Positions 39,922-51,900 of a stretch of 64,000 nucleotides of DNA are shown piece by piece. Position 1 is the stretch's first letter; the number at the start of each line of letters is the position of its first letter. A program made the translations under genes and the position numbers. The notes under the pieces are model-generated. The model was not told where the DNA came from. It saw only the letters and a program-made list of their open reading frames with translations, and did no database searches. This DNA is from Rotaria macrura (taxonomy: Eukaryota; Rotifera; Eurotatoria; Philodinida; Philodinidae). The stretch spans positions 1 through 64,000 of the forward strand of contig OENT01000202.1 in the NCBI GenBank assembly GCA_900239685.1, given 5' to 3'.

Positions 39922-41499
39922 CTTTGCACTTAATTGACTGCCTACACCTGATAGTATTTACTATGCGAAAACATTTTCCACACAAATTGAGAAAGAAAAG
40001 CGTCTAGATTACTAGTTTGAATGGAGAGGTAACAGCTGGAAAATATCTTACGCATGCTCTCAGTAAGAGACCAAATCATTATTTTCGACGCCTACACACA
40101 CTCGTATAAAAAATGCTTTTTTCCTCTCGATGATTTGAAAAGAACGAAAAAGAACATGTGTCGATCTTCTGCTTATCAATCGTTTTATTTTTTCTTTGTT
40201 ATGAAAAAAGAACAATGCAGAATTTAAGAACATGTACATAAGATTAATAATTAAATAATCAATCAAACTTTTGATATATATTTTCTTTTTGTTTATTGAA
40301 TTAAGCATTATATCATGCAAGAGAATTTTAAAAAAACTTAGTCTAAAATTCATATATATGTATATATCGTTCGATATGTGTCACAAAAGGTCTGTGAAAG
40401 GGCGCCATTTGTGTTTCTAATTCTTAATGGTGACTTCTACGGAGTGTTAATATTACGCATTGTACAAAAAGCTGCTAAACTAAGCAAATTATCACATCAG
40501 ATCCATAGGTGAATATGTTTATTCAATTCGTCGATTATTAGAAAACTATTTTTGGCTACAAGAAAAAAAAACCTATTTCAATCACTTATTAAGACTGTGA
40601 AATATGATCATGTGTATTAGTTTGTTATTAATCTAGAATAATAAAAAAATAACTGATAGATTAGAGATATTTTCGTGTTTCTGTTATTCTAAATTTTCAA
40701 AAACAATATCGAAACCAAGTACTTTAATTTAATCAATTTTCAAACTTAATTTCATAGTCTGTTTGAAGATTCTGTACAAATCGATAACTAAGCGAACCAT
40801 TCTTAAATGATTTGCAAAATAAAAAAAGACTCAAAGTATCTATTTTTTCTATACCAAAATAATCATTATTAAGATGAAACGAAAAATGTCGAATGAAGTC
40901 ATTACACGATGTGGGGGAAATATGTGCAGAACGTAGAAATCATAGGGACACATTATATTCATAATCATGTCTACTTTTGGCTTGTCATTAGGTAGGATGA
41001 TTAATAATAGTTAACGAGAGAACAACAAATTAGACCATGTGGGAAATTTTCTCCCGTGTACTCTGACGAAGAGCTGTAGCTTGTAAACATAGTCTATTTG
41101 TTCGCGTGAGCATATAGGCGTCAATAATCATATACACGAATTAGGAATATCTTTATGCAAACTTCAAAGTAAAATACAATTAAAAAAGGATGCGACTTGC
41201 AAAGTGGCTTTGAAACACTGTAAACGTGATATCCTTAATGTGGAAATTGATTTTCAAAAGGACTGAAGAGGATTGTTGTTTTTGTAAAAATCTGATCGAT
41301 ATTTGCCATTTGATTTACTACTTGAAGAAAATCAACATTTTCTTCCAATTAACAGAATAAGTTAATCAAGCAGAGAAGCTTTATTGTGGATAATTATCTT
41401 TTGAAGTAAACAAGATCATGTTTTTAAATTATGATTCATCGATTATACAATAGTCATAACAACAAATGTCTAAATCAGTTATCAGCAAATGAGTAAACA
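39922..41499. other. intergenic, no gene seen
   Basis: Presumed promoter and 5' UTR of the synaptotagmin-like gene, then AT-rich sequence with only short motif-less open frames (such as 40060-40353). Confidence 0.5.
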
Positions 41500-41856
41500 T
41501 TATTTGTGTTCTCGTTGATGAGTTGCTGAATGTCTCGACGATCCACTATCCTCAGCGTGTTTTCTTGAAGTGACTGGTGTGCGAGCTTTTGATGTTGATT
41601 TTGGTGCTTTCGCTGCATCAACAAGTAACTGGTCCGAAGTATGACGATGTTTTTTGGATTGTGGATTTGGACCTCGATCCGCCTCATATTCCCATGCGTT
41701 CTGTTCATCCAAATAATTCAACATTTTATGTTGAACATTTTCGAAATGTCTTATTGTTCCTGGACCCATGCCAGTTGTTCCATCACGATGATGACGGGCA
41801 CCATCAGCATGTGGTGCTGAACTTTTCTTATGTTCCTTGTGAGGTGCACTAGCCAT
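41500..41856 (-). CDS. small basic His/Ser/Lys-rich orphan protein, 118 residues
   Basis: A single open frame begins at an ATG (MASAPHKEHKKSSAPH) and runs 118 codons. It is richer in G+C than its surroundings and rich in His, Lys, Arg, Ser and Ala. No hydrophobic segment, signal peptide or known domain is seen. Composition and isolation as a GC-richer island argue for real coding, but two overlapping frames are open too (41475-41708 minus, 41577-41852 plus), and this frame has no intron to support it. It could be a small nucleic-acid-binding or disordered protein; I do not recognise a family. Confidence 0.5.
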   Translation of the reverse strand: MASAPHKEHKKSSAPHADGARHHRDGTTGMGPGTIRHFENVQHKMLNYLDEQNAWEYEADRGPNPQSKKHRHTSDQLLVDAAKAPKSTSKARTPVTSRKHAEDSGSSRHSATHQREHK

Positions 41857-44800
41857 TAACAGAAGAGTTGCTCAGTAATAACAATTGTATTTCTGACTTG
41901 CTCAACGAGCAATATTTTTGAAAGCAATGAAAATATATATGATCGAGACTTGATATTTTCGATGTTTTTATAGAAAATATTTTCATTCGTACCCTTGTTT
42001 ATTGATGCATGACATCGTGACGCTCCTCGTAGCATACGTATCACCTAACTACATTTAAAAGCCATATAGTCATTAGTCGTGCTTTGATGAAAAAACGCTG
42101 ATTCAAACAAATGTATGTGCGGAAAAGAAATCAGGAAAAAAATGACAAAATGAAAGTGGGTAATTAGGCATAAACGAAGAGAGAATACATGTTTCAATCA
42201 TGATAGGGGAAGTTATCTGACATGATATAAAACGGCATTGAAAGTAATTATGGTGTAATCACGAAACAAAATATATTTTTATACATAATGACCAGAAAGA
42301 TTCTTCTTAGATCATATGTTGCTTATCTCTGGTGTCTGATCGAGGCAAACGTTTATGAGCTTGAAATATACAATATCAAATGAGAGTAAGAAGAAAATGA
42401 CAGAAAGAAATGTATCAATTAACAATACAATAAAAAGATATAGAATTTTCATTCAGGAGTATTCAAAATAGTTTCTATTTCAAATGTGTTTCATCCTATA
42501 GATGACTATGTTAAATGAATGGTTTCGTTTGTTAAACATTCAACTATCTAGTAGAATTGGTGATCCTAATTTGGCGAGAAAAAAACATCTTCAGAAAAAT
42601 GTTACCAATTCAAGTTCTGAATGATATACAAATCTGAATTGCAGTTTTCAGAATAGAACAAAAGATTTCTCTATCTGCTGACGTAAAACTTATTGAAAAA
42701 TATTCAGGTCACATCGTATAATGTGCGTGACAATACCAGTAGCAGATGGAGAAGTAAATTTTATCGAATTCTGCTATGTTTCTTGTTTTGCCGGACACTA
42801 TAACGATTGTTTCTAATTATGCCGAGGCTTTAAAATACAAAATAATAATCAAAAACTATTTATGATCGAAATAGTGATGCATAGGTGACCATGATGTGGC
42901 AGAAAGAAAAATTCGATGAAAATTCCTATTCGGGTGAACTAGGGGAAATATATCGGAAAAAAGGACGGGGTCAGAAGTAATTAACAGATTTTTCAAAATT
43001 CTTCTTTGCCTTGAATATATGTCATTCGATTTCGATCATCAATTTTAAGATCTCGGCATAATTAGAAACAAAAACTGTATTGTGCTACAAATGAAGGAGC
43101 ACAGTAAAATTCGATAAAAATTTACACACACCTTGCTTTTATCACGTTAATTGGACGATGTCACCTGAATATTTTTTAATACGTGTTACGTCAGTCGATA
43201 GAGAAATCTTTGCTCTATTCTGAAAACTACAATTCAGATCGGTATGTCATTCAAAACTTGAATTACTAACATTTTTCTGAAGATGTATTTTGTTTCAGGC
43301 GAAATTAGAATCATCGATTCTATCTAACATTAGAATTATAATAAATGTATAGAGAAATTTTTGCTCGATTATTCATTCTTATGATTCAGAATGTTTAGTG
43401 TATAAAGATAAAAATCACATTTTTCATGTACACTTTCTTTTATTAGTTTTTGAAAACGAACAAAATTATAGAGGCCTTTTAGATACATTTCAATAATGAC
43501 ATGAGCACTATATAGTTTAGATGAATGTTTTGGAGATGAAGGATGTTGATCTATACATTAACCATGATGAAACACTTCATCACATCGACTTGTATAGTCT
43601 GAAAGTTCTTATTCGTCGGATTGATATTAAGTTCGATGTGCGTATTATATGCCGTACTAGTCTTTGATAAGTCACAGTAGTTCAATTAAAAATGAAGATT
43701 AATCTACTTATACTAATTCTTTAGTCAAATTATTCTGTTTCGAAAAAAATAAAATGTTTAATATTGAAATTATGTATCATTACGAAAGTTCTCGATGTAA
43801 TCAAAATGTGGAACAAATTCGCTAGCATTCATTTGCTTATTTGAAATTTGTGTATCTCAGCAATACTTCTATGGTCGAGTATCGGCGAGTTATTTACAAG
43901 TGAAATGATATTCTAAGAAGTTAATTATCATCGCTTTCACTTTCTTGTGAAACACATCATTTCCATCAGATCACTGTGATCTTTGAATATCTTTCGACAA
44001 TTAACAGAAGATGAACTACAATCTGTCCCAATGATGAGATATCTTGAGAGTTTTGGTTATTCCAAACTTAACCCTGAATAAAGACTTTTATTATTCTATC
44101 AAAATGACCCTTTAATCCTATTCAATAATTTATTGATTTCAATAACCAATTATATTAAAATAACTATGAATCATAATTCACACAACGGTTTTTCAAGCAA
44201 GTGAATTGATGACCGTTAACACAAGCCTTTGGTGCCACATTCTCATTAACTTTGCTTCACTATTGTTTGATTAAGATCATTAATGCGAATAAGTGTCTGA
44301 GAATCATCGTTTCATTCATTAACTGTTGAAAACATCAAAATCAACATTTCTCTATTCAAAAGCTTTTATTAACTCCATTTTTTCACTCAAAAGTCAATCG
44401 ATATGTGCCGGTATGATTAGATGATACTAACTATTACAACAAAGTGACGAGATGTTTTACTAGTGGCTATTGTTACTATTAATAGATTTTTGCTTATCAA
44501 TAGAAGCGGTTGGCTCATCTCGTATTTGCATGTTACTTGGTTGTTTACTACAACGGAACATACATAGTACAATTTTGTTTTCTTGTTCTAGACATGAATG
44601 GTAAAAGGTACAACGACGGCACATTACAGAGTTCGCTTTTAATCACGGGGCTGAACGAAGGCGCTCACTATTCAGATCAACAATGTGCTCATACAGATAA
44701 GTTTTACTGTGGCTTAACTAAATAAATTGTTCAATCAAGTTAATGACTAATATCAGTTAGGAATCAAATCAATTGGTATGCTTTAGGCAACATAAACTTG

Positions 44801-45927
44801 TAACTTATGACATGGTCACTTTGCAAATGACTAGATGATGAACATATATATTTTTATATGTATGTGTGTGTTCATTCAATACCATATTTGAAAAGTGTAA
44901 GTAGAAGAAATAATCGACGAAAGCAAAACGAAGTTAACGAACATAGACAATTGCAAGATTTTCAGCGATGATGTATACAGTCTGTTGTCTAAATTATATT
45001 GTATTCTTTAAATAAATGACAACAGAGAAAAACTAATCTTACTTAATATTTCTGCGCATGTAATCGAACAAGAACTTTTGGTTTAATGCAATAAACTATT
45101 AAACATTATCACTGAGAATGGTGATAGTAACTAATAAAATTAATAATAAGATTTTCGAATAGACTCTTTATTTCACATATGTTTACCTATCGCATGTTTA
45201 TAATGTTGTCAATACTAATAGCCTTTGTTCATCTATGGCTAGGGATGTTGGTTACTTTGTAAATGAATCAAGATTTCAATCAATCAATGTGAGATCTTAT
45301 GTTTCTCATTAATTCTTTCTATAATGACTATTATTGATGTTTTTCAATGAACTCACGCTGGTTTTGGAAAATTTTTATTTGATTTATACCCAGGATCTAG
45401 CTACTCATTCCTATCGGATGTATAATGTCATTTCTATATTCATTCACTGTTATTCATTATTTTATCATTTGTATTGAATTAAATGACTACGAAGTAGACG
45501 AAATCCGATGGTAGTTGTTTGAGAATAATACTTTTCGTCGTTATTATCCTATTGAATTTACTCAAAGAATATTTGTTTCTTATTTTCTATATGTTATTTA
45601 TCAACTCTGGATTCTAAGCAAACATCTGGTAATTTTCTATTTAAATCTTTATGAATTGATTTTTTTTCTTTCATGCCTTGTTTATATATGGAATCATCTA
45701 TCTATGTACATAGCTGCACACATCTGGAACGGAAAAAAAAGAAGGATTACAATCAGGTTTTTTTTGAGTTAACTAAATTATAACATAAAAAATCAAATCA
45801 GTAACTGTTCAAATGTTTTTATCTGTTCTCATCGAGAAATAAAAAACAATAACAAGTTTGAGCCAAAAAAACAAAGACGAAATATAAATATCACATGTAA
45901 GAATACATATCTATACATCTTGTTTAA
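41857..45927. other. intergenic, one foldback element
   Basis: Other than the foldback element at about 42550-43325 I see no supported feature. The open frames at 44510-44725 and 45515-45772 lack motifs. Confidence 0.5.
42550..43325. mobile_element. long foldback element, about 775 bp
   Basis: Arms of about 300 bp in inverted orientation. Left-arm landmarks CATCTTCAGAAAAATGTTA, CAGTTTTCAGAATAGA, GATTTCTCTATC, AAAAATATTCAGGT, CTAATTATGCCGAG and TGATCGAAAT recur in reverse order and orientation on the right, ending near 43325. Arm identity by eye is roughly 80 percent. The centre is about 150 bp and has no coding capacity. Target duplication is unclear. It is a non-autonomous foldback or MITE-like DNA element. 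Confidence 0.8.
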
Positions 45928-48900
45928 TTAGAAAATATCACTTTGGTATGTAATTAAATATTCAGGTAAAATTTGTGCATCATGAGTAGGCACAAAAACT
46001 TCTGGCGCGTTAATATCATTAACTAATGAATCATAACCTGTTGGGCATGTTTTCACCGATGAATCCCCACGTGTATATCGACCAATTAAGACTCTACATA
46101 CTAATAGAAAACGTCGCGATGGTTTCGATGGTGTTTGTTGATGGAATCGAATGGATACTGTTTGATTGTTTTGTTCTAATATTGATACTGTTTGATTTAT
46201 ATCTTTAGCTTTGCAATAAAAATGACAGCCACGGCCATAAGTCGAAACTAAAATAAAAACAGATATTCATCATATAAATTACAATCAATTACTATGCATA
46301 GTTCTATTATGTTTCTAATTATTTTGGTTGTGCTCTCTTCGTTATTCACAACTTACAAGCTGAATCAGTATGGGATTGATTGAATCCATTCGCACACATA
46401 TCATCAATGAGATCAGCTTGTACCAAACGATAAAGAATACGTTCACTATCTTGTGATCGCGCAGTTAGTTTTTCTTTATGATTCATGTATTGCTGAAATA
46501 CACGTGGATTTTGTATACGATGTATCTAAAGTAAATATATTTTCAGAATCTTCATAGAATAGAGATGATACTAGATTCAACATTTTTTTCATTCATATTA
46601 AATAGATTTTAATCAAGTGTTAAGTTGTCCTCATGTCAAAAATCAATCATTCAAGAATGTCAATCTTTTTCTTGGAAAACTTCACATACTGTATAGAAAA
46701 GAAAATCCTATTGAGAGCTAAGAATATCAAAAGAGTCAAGTTATCAATATCTATATCTAAGGGCAAGCTTTCAAGTCGAAACAACTAAAAGAAATCTCGG
46801 AACCATGCATAGAATTTATATTCAAAAGAAAATCTCAAGCTGATTCTTTGGAATATTAGAGGTTTTTTATCGATATCACATCAGTTGTCTATAAACATAC
46901 TTCGATAATCCATGTTTCAGGTAACATTTCCGGTAGTTGAAGAATGTTTTGAATTTCAATATTAGCTTCTAAATAGAAATGAGATTTATGAATTTTTTAT
47001 CGTTTCTTTAAAATTGCATACTCCATTCGGTTGTACTATCTCGTCTACCTAATAACACACGATCCCAGGGTTTGTTCATTGATGTCCATTGTTTCGGGAG
47101 TTGTATCGACTGAGGATCTTTTCAAAAACAGAAGAACGTAAATTAATACTGCAAGAGAGAAATATTTTCTTTTTGTACTTGTGATATCACGTCGTTCAAT
47201 TTTGACTGCTAATGGTAAAACATTTGGATTATTTTCCGATATGATTTCAATCATTTTATCCAAATTAAATGTACGAATATTTCCTAAATGATCTTGCATT
47301 TGAACCTAAATTTTAAAAAATTATATTTACAATCAACTAAATCTAGTCGTTCTTCTTACTAATCCTTTTAATTTTTTTGTATAACAATTTTCTAACTGTT
47401 GTTTCATTAGTGGTTCATATAAGGTTGGTTTACGTGTTTCTGTATCATAATATATCCATTGAGTTGAATAGCATGTGTCATCAGGTACTCGTCGTGACCC
47501 AAGTAAACACAAATCGTTAATTAGTTTTTCAATATGTATAAAATCAAATGAAAGACCTTCTAATTCAATGGAATTATTCGTTTGATCAATCGTACATGAA
47601 ACATTATATTTATCGCATTCATTTTGAAGTGATTCAATCTTAATGAAAGTCAAAAAAAAGAATATATTTTAGATCATAGTAAATACTACTCGATAATCTC
47701 CGTGCTCATTAAAGATAAATTTGTTCGTTTCGATATTTTTGCAAAACATCGTTTATGCTATTTATTCCTTTTTTATGTAAACTATACTAAATAAAAACGA
47801 ATTAGTTTTCTTTCGTACGCTACTGATGGAATACTATTCGATGCAAAAATTCATACGCTTGATGAATCTGAACAGGGAAGAGTGTATGTTTTAGTTTTTA
47901 AAATTATGAAATGCTCATATTGTAAATTTTGCATAAAAGGTTGTTTAATGTGGTTCAATGAATTTTGTATGAGATCGAACAATAACATTTTTGGTATCCT
48001 TTCTCTTCGCGCAGTAAGAATACAGTTCAAAAAGAATAAAAAAACGAAGCATAAACTATCTTGTTTAGAAATTCGGACCATTTGTATTGTTTTTCTTCAG
48101 CTGTCGAAAATTGATTCTAGATCAACTATATTCAAATCACATGAAATTTTAAATTTTGTACGACTATTGTTAGATAGATTAGCACAAGCTGGATTCCCGT
48201 ATGTAAACCGCTGCACAGACTGATAGTAGACTTGAAATAACTAAAAACCTCTGCAGAATAATTAAATGACTTAGTTCGACATAAACAGTACATTCGCTTT
48301 GTACCATTTGGAATAGATACATTTTTATTTATACGTACATCTTGTTCCGTGAATAGATTGATATCATTATTAAATATTGTTCGTGTTGAGTATTGTTGTT
48401 CTTCAAATTCTTTTATTAATCGTTGTGCTAGATGTGTTTTCTCAGATGATCGACCAGTTATTTTCAAATTGATTGAATGATGATCTGTGATTGATGAAAA
48501 ATTTTAAAAATCATTCAATACTTTCTCTATATTGTTGCTGTTAAAATTTTATGGTTACCATTTGATCGATTATGATCAATACGTTCTTCAATATCGATGA
48601 TACATGTTGATGCCACTTGAATACAAAGTAAAAGAAAAATAGTTATGATCTTTTTTATCTGATTGCTTAGTTTTCATACCAGCTATAGATTGAATTTTAT
48701 TGGACTTAGAATAATATCGACTTAGAATAGATGATTTAACAGGTAAAATAACAGTTACAAGTTGACTACGCAGTTTTTGTATTCGATTTTTAACCATTTC
48801 GAATTTTTCTTGAAAACATTGAACAAGTAAACTACGATGACGATGACGATAAATGAAACGCAATTCAGCGTCACGAAATACATCAAGATTTTTCATTTCA

Positions 48901-51900
48901 TCGAAATCTTGTTTGAATAAAGTTAATATTCCAATAGCCTAAATCATAAATATATGTAGAGTAAATGAATATGATACAACGATAAAACGAAATCAAGTAT
49001 TACACGGGCCAATCAAAAAATCTATGTGAAATAACTTCATGAATCATGAGATCATAGATTTTGTTTCCTGTAAGAGAAATCCCTCTAACTTTTGCCAACA
49101 TTATAACTTGTAAAAATATCATTCAAGAATAAATCGAACTTCATCAGATGATATCTTACAAAATACATGAAAATATGAGTGACAGTGATCTACTAGAAAT
49201 ACACCCATCGGCAACAAAGCTACTAAGTTTGAGAAAGTTCGAATCCTACTATTTCCTGCCATTATATTAAGCAAGTTGACCATGATATCGAAATTGATAA
49301 TACGACTTTTGTTATTTAAATAGTTAAGAAGGCTAATACTAATATTCGTGTCAGTGTGATATGGGTGTGGGTTCGAATCACATAAATATTCCTTTCCTGT
49401 CGATGGTGAACACTATAAATCAATAGAAAACATTTTCAAGAATCAGCCAAATCACCGTAGAAACATCTGTTCCATCTTTTGAAGATTTCTTCTTCTCTTT
49501 GTTTGTTTTTCATTTCGAGCTGTAAATCTTATTGAAGGTGGTTAACTATGTTTACCTGTTCAGTTTCAACAACATCTGTTTCATATCGATTTGCATCTAA
49601 AAATTTTGTCATTAATGTTTGTATTTGTTGTACATGGGCATGTAAACCATAAATTTGTATTATAGCATTGATCTTTCTTATTAGTAATGTTTTGTGTAGG
49701 TCTTTATGTTTTGATAAAGTCGCATAAAAAACAGCCCAACGTTTCGTTGTCATTAAATCGGCAGATAGTGCAATAGCAATATATGTAAAACGTGTATTGA
49801 ATAATTGAAAAACTCGCTGTTGAATTGAATCATTTAATGCTTGATTTAATTGTTTTTCACATGGAAATTCTAAATAGGTTATTTTAAATTGTTTTTTCGA
49901 TCGTCGACAATAAATACACTGTTGTTGATTGTAATATTGTTTTAATTGATAATCAATAAGACGATATGCTGAACGAAATATTCGATTGTAGTCAGCTTGA
50001 TTATCAAGTTTAATTTGTGCTGTTGATTGTTGCATACGCATAATATTTGTTATTGTTGTACGAGGAAAACCTTCGTATGATATGGATAGCGTACGTTTAT
50101 ATGAATGAAGTGTATTAAGATAATTAAGACAGTGTTGAACGTTTGACTTAATGTTTCCCTCAATAACTATTCTATAGATATTCGATTGATAATGAATATT
50201 GATTGATGAAAACGAACGGCGAAGACGTAATCGAAATGTTTCATATAGTTTTGGATTATGAACAAAACCACGACAATCTATCGGTATAATGAATGAATTA
50301 CAAGCGGTTACTTCAGGATGTGAATGAATGTTGGTTACTGGTGACGGTACATTAGTAACTGTTGCTTTCTAAAACGAATAGTAAAGATGAAATATCCTCA
50401 GTTCTAGATGATTTCGAATTCACAAAAAAAGCTAAGTACACGATAAAAATCCTCAATTGAACTTGCCGAGAATTGATTGACAGAAGAGAATGTATCATTA
50501 GAAAAAGTAGTAGCATTTTTTTTCAACGTGCTAATCCTCAAAATTAAAATTTTTATGATTTATATGAGTTCTTAAAAGTCTGATGTTCATAATGCTTGAT
50601 GATAGGCAGTTTCATAAATCTATCGAAATATGAATTACAAAAAGGTTATTTTCTCAAACTAACAAACATGAAGAAAAAGTGTTCCTATGAATAAAAAATA
50701 TGATCGATTCTATAGTGCGACTATTTTTCTCATTTTCCTTATGATTTCTTTGAAATATCTACCTGTTCAGAACGATCAATTTTCGATTGTTGTTTTTTCT
50801 TGCTTGAAACTTGAACTTGTTTACCACCTGCAATAACATTATGCCAAACTTCGTGTTCATTAGTTTCATGTCCATTTTCTTCACTATGTTCTTCACCAGG
50901 AACTACAATACATGGTTTAAGGCAATCATCAAAATAGATATGCGGTAATCGTTGATGTGAAGTATCTTTTTCATGAGATTGTTGATCATTGATTACATCT
51001 ACAGTTTGATCACCTTCATCATCTTCCTGAATGGATTCAGCTGTTGATTCCAATGTATCTTGAAATAGAATTAGATAAAAATATTAAATATTTGATAATG
51101 TTTTGCTATTGAAAGTATGGAATTAAGGAAGATAATAACAAAACACACCAGGCTTAACAATACAGTAGTTTCTCTTTCGTAGAATGCCAATAAAATTAAC
51201 ATTATTAGATTTGAAGTTCATCATCAAAAGACTCGATGAATATGAAACTTTATCACTATTGATGAAAACTACGAATGAGTTTTCATAATATTCCAGAGAG
51301 TAGTGTTTAGATTTCTAATAGAAGTAAAATACTGAGAAAGAACTACATTCTTAAGATGTTGAACAAGAATCAAGTTCGTTATAAACGATCATAGGACAGG
51401 ATAGAGTGCATTGAATCAAACTCTATTCGTTCAACTCTAATAACTAATGATCGTATCATAAGCAAAATGCGTATGTCATTTATTCGAATACCTTTACTAT
51501 TGATTTGATTATTGTTCGTTTTTCTTTTGCTTTTATTACGCCTATTGCGTCGTTTTTTCTTGTTTGGTCTATTTTCATGCTTCGATAATAAATCTGGATC
51601 GATGGGTGACATAGGTGATGATACGCCATCACGTTGTTTATGATCTACTTGTTTTTTCTGATTTGCGTTATTATTATTTGTAACATTTTTCTTCATTGAT
51701 GCAAGTAAACGAAATCGATTGGGATTACGTTGTCGTTCAACACGAAATTGTGTATAATCAAGAAAAGCTAATGCAAAACGACGACATTTCATAGCAACAA
51801 CATAATCATCACCATATACAATCAATTGTGGTTCATCCATTCTATCGACACTTTCGCTCGCCTGTTCCATTTCAGCTAACGAAGCCATTAAATTTCGAGC

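Noticed and set aside
47882..48223. 113-codon plus-strand open frame
   Set aside because: It runs antisense through an intron of the PARP-like gene and overlaps a possible MITE relic.
49310..49390. tRNA-like structure with a GGTTCGAATC block and a partly paired acceptor-like stem
   Set aside because: The T-arm stem has a mismatch, no clear D-arm or anticodon stem could be drawn, and it lies inside an intron of the PARP-like gene.
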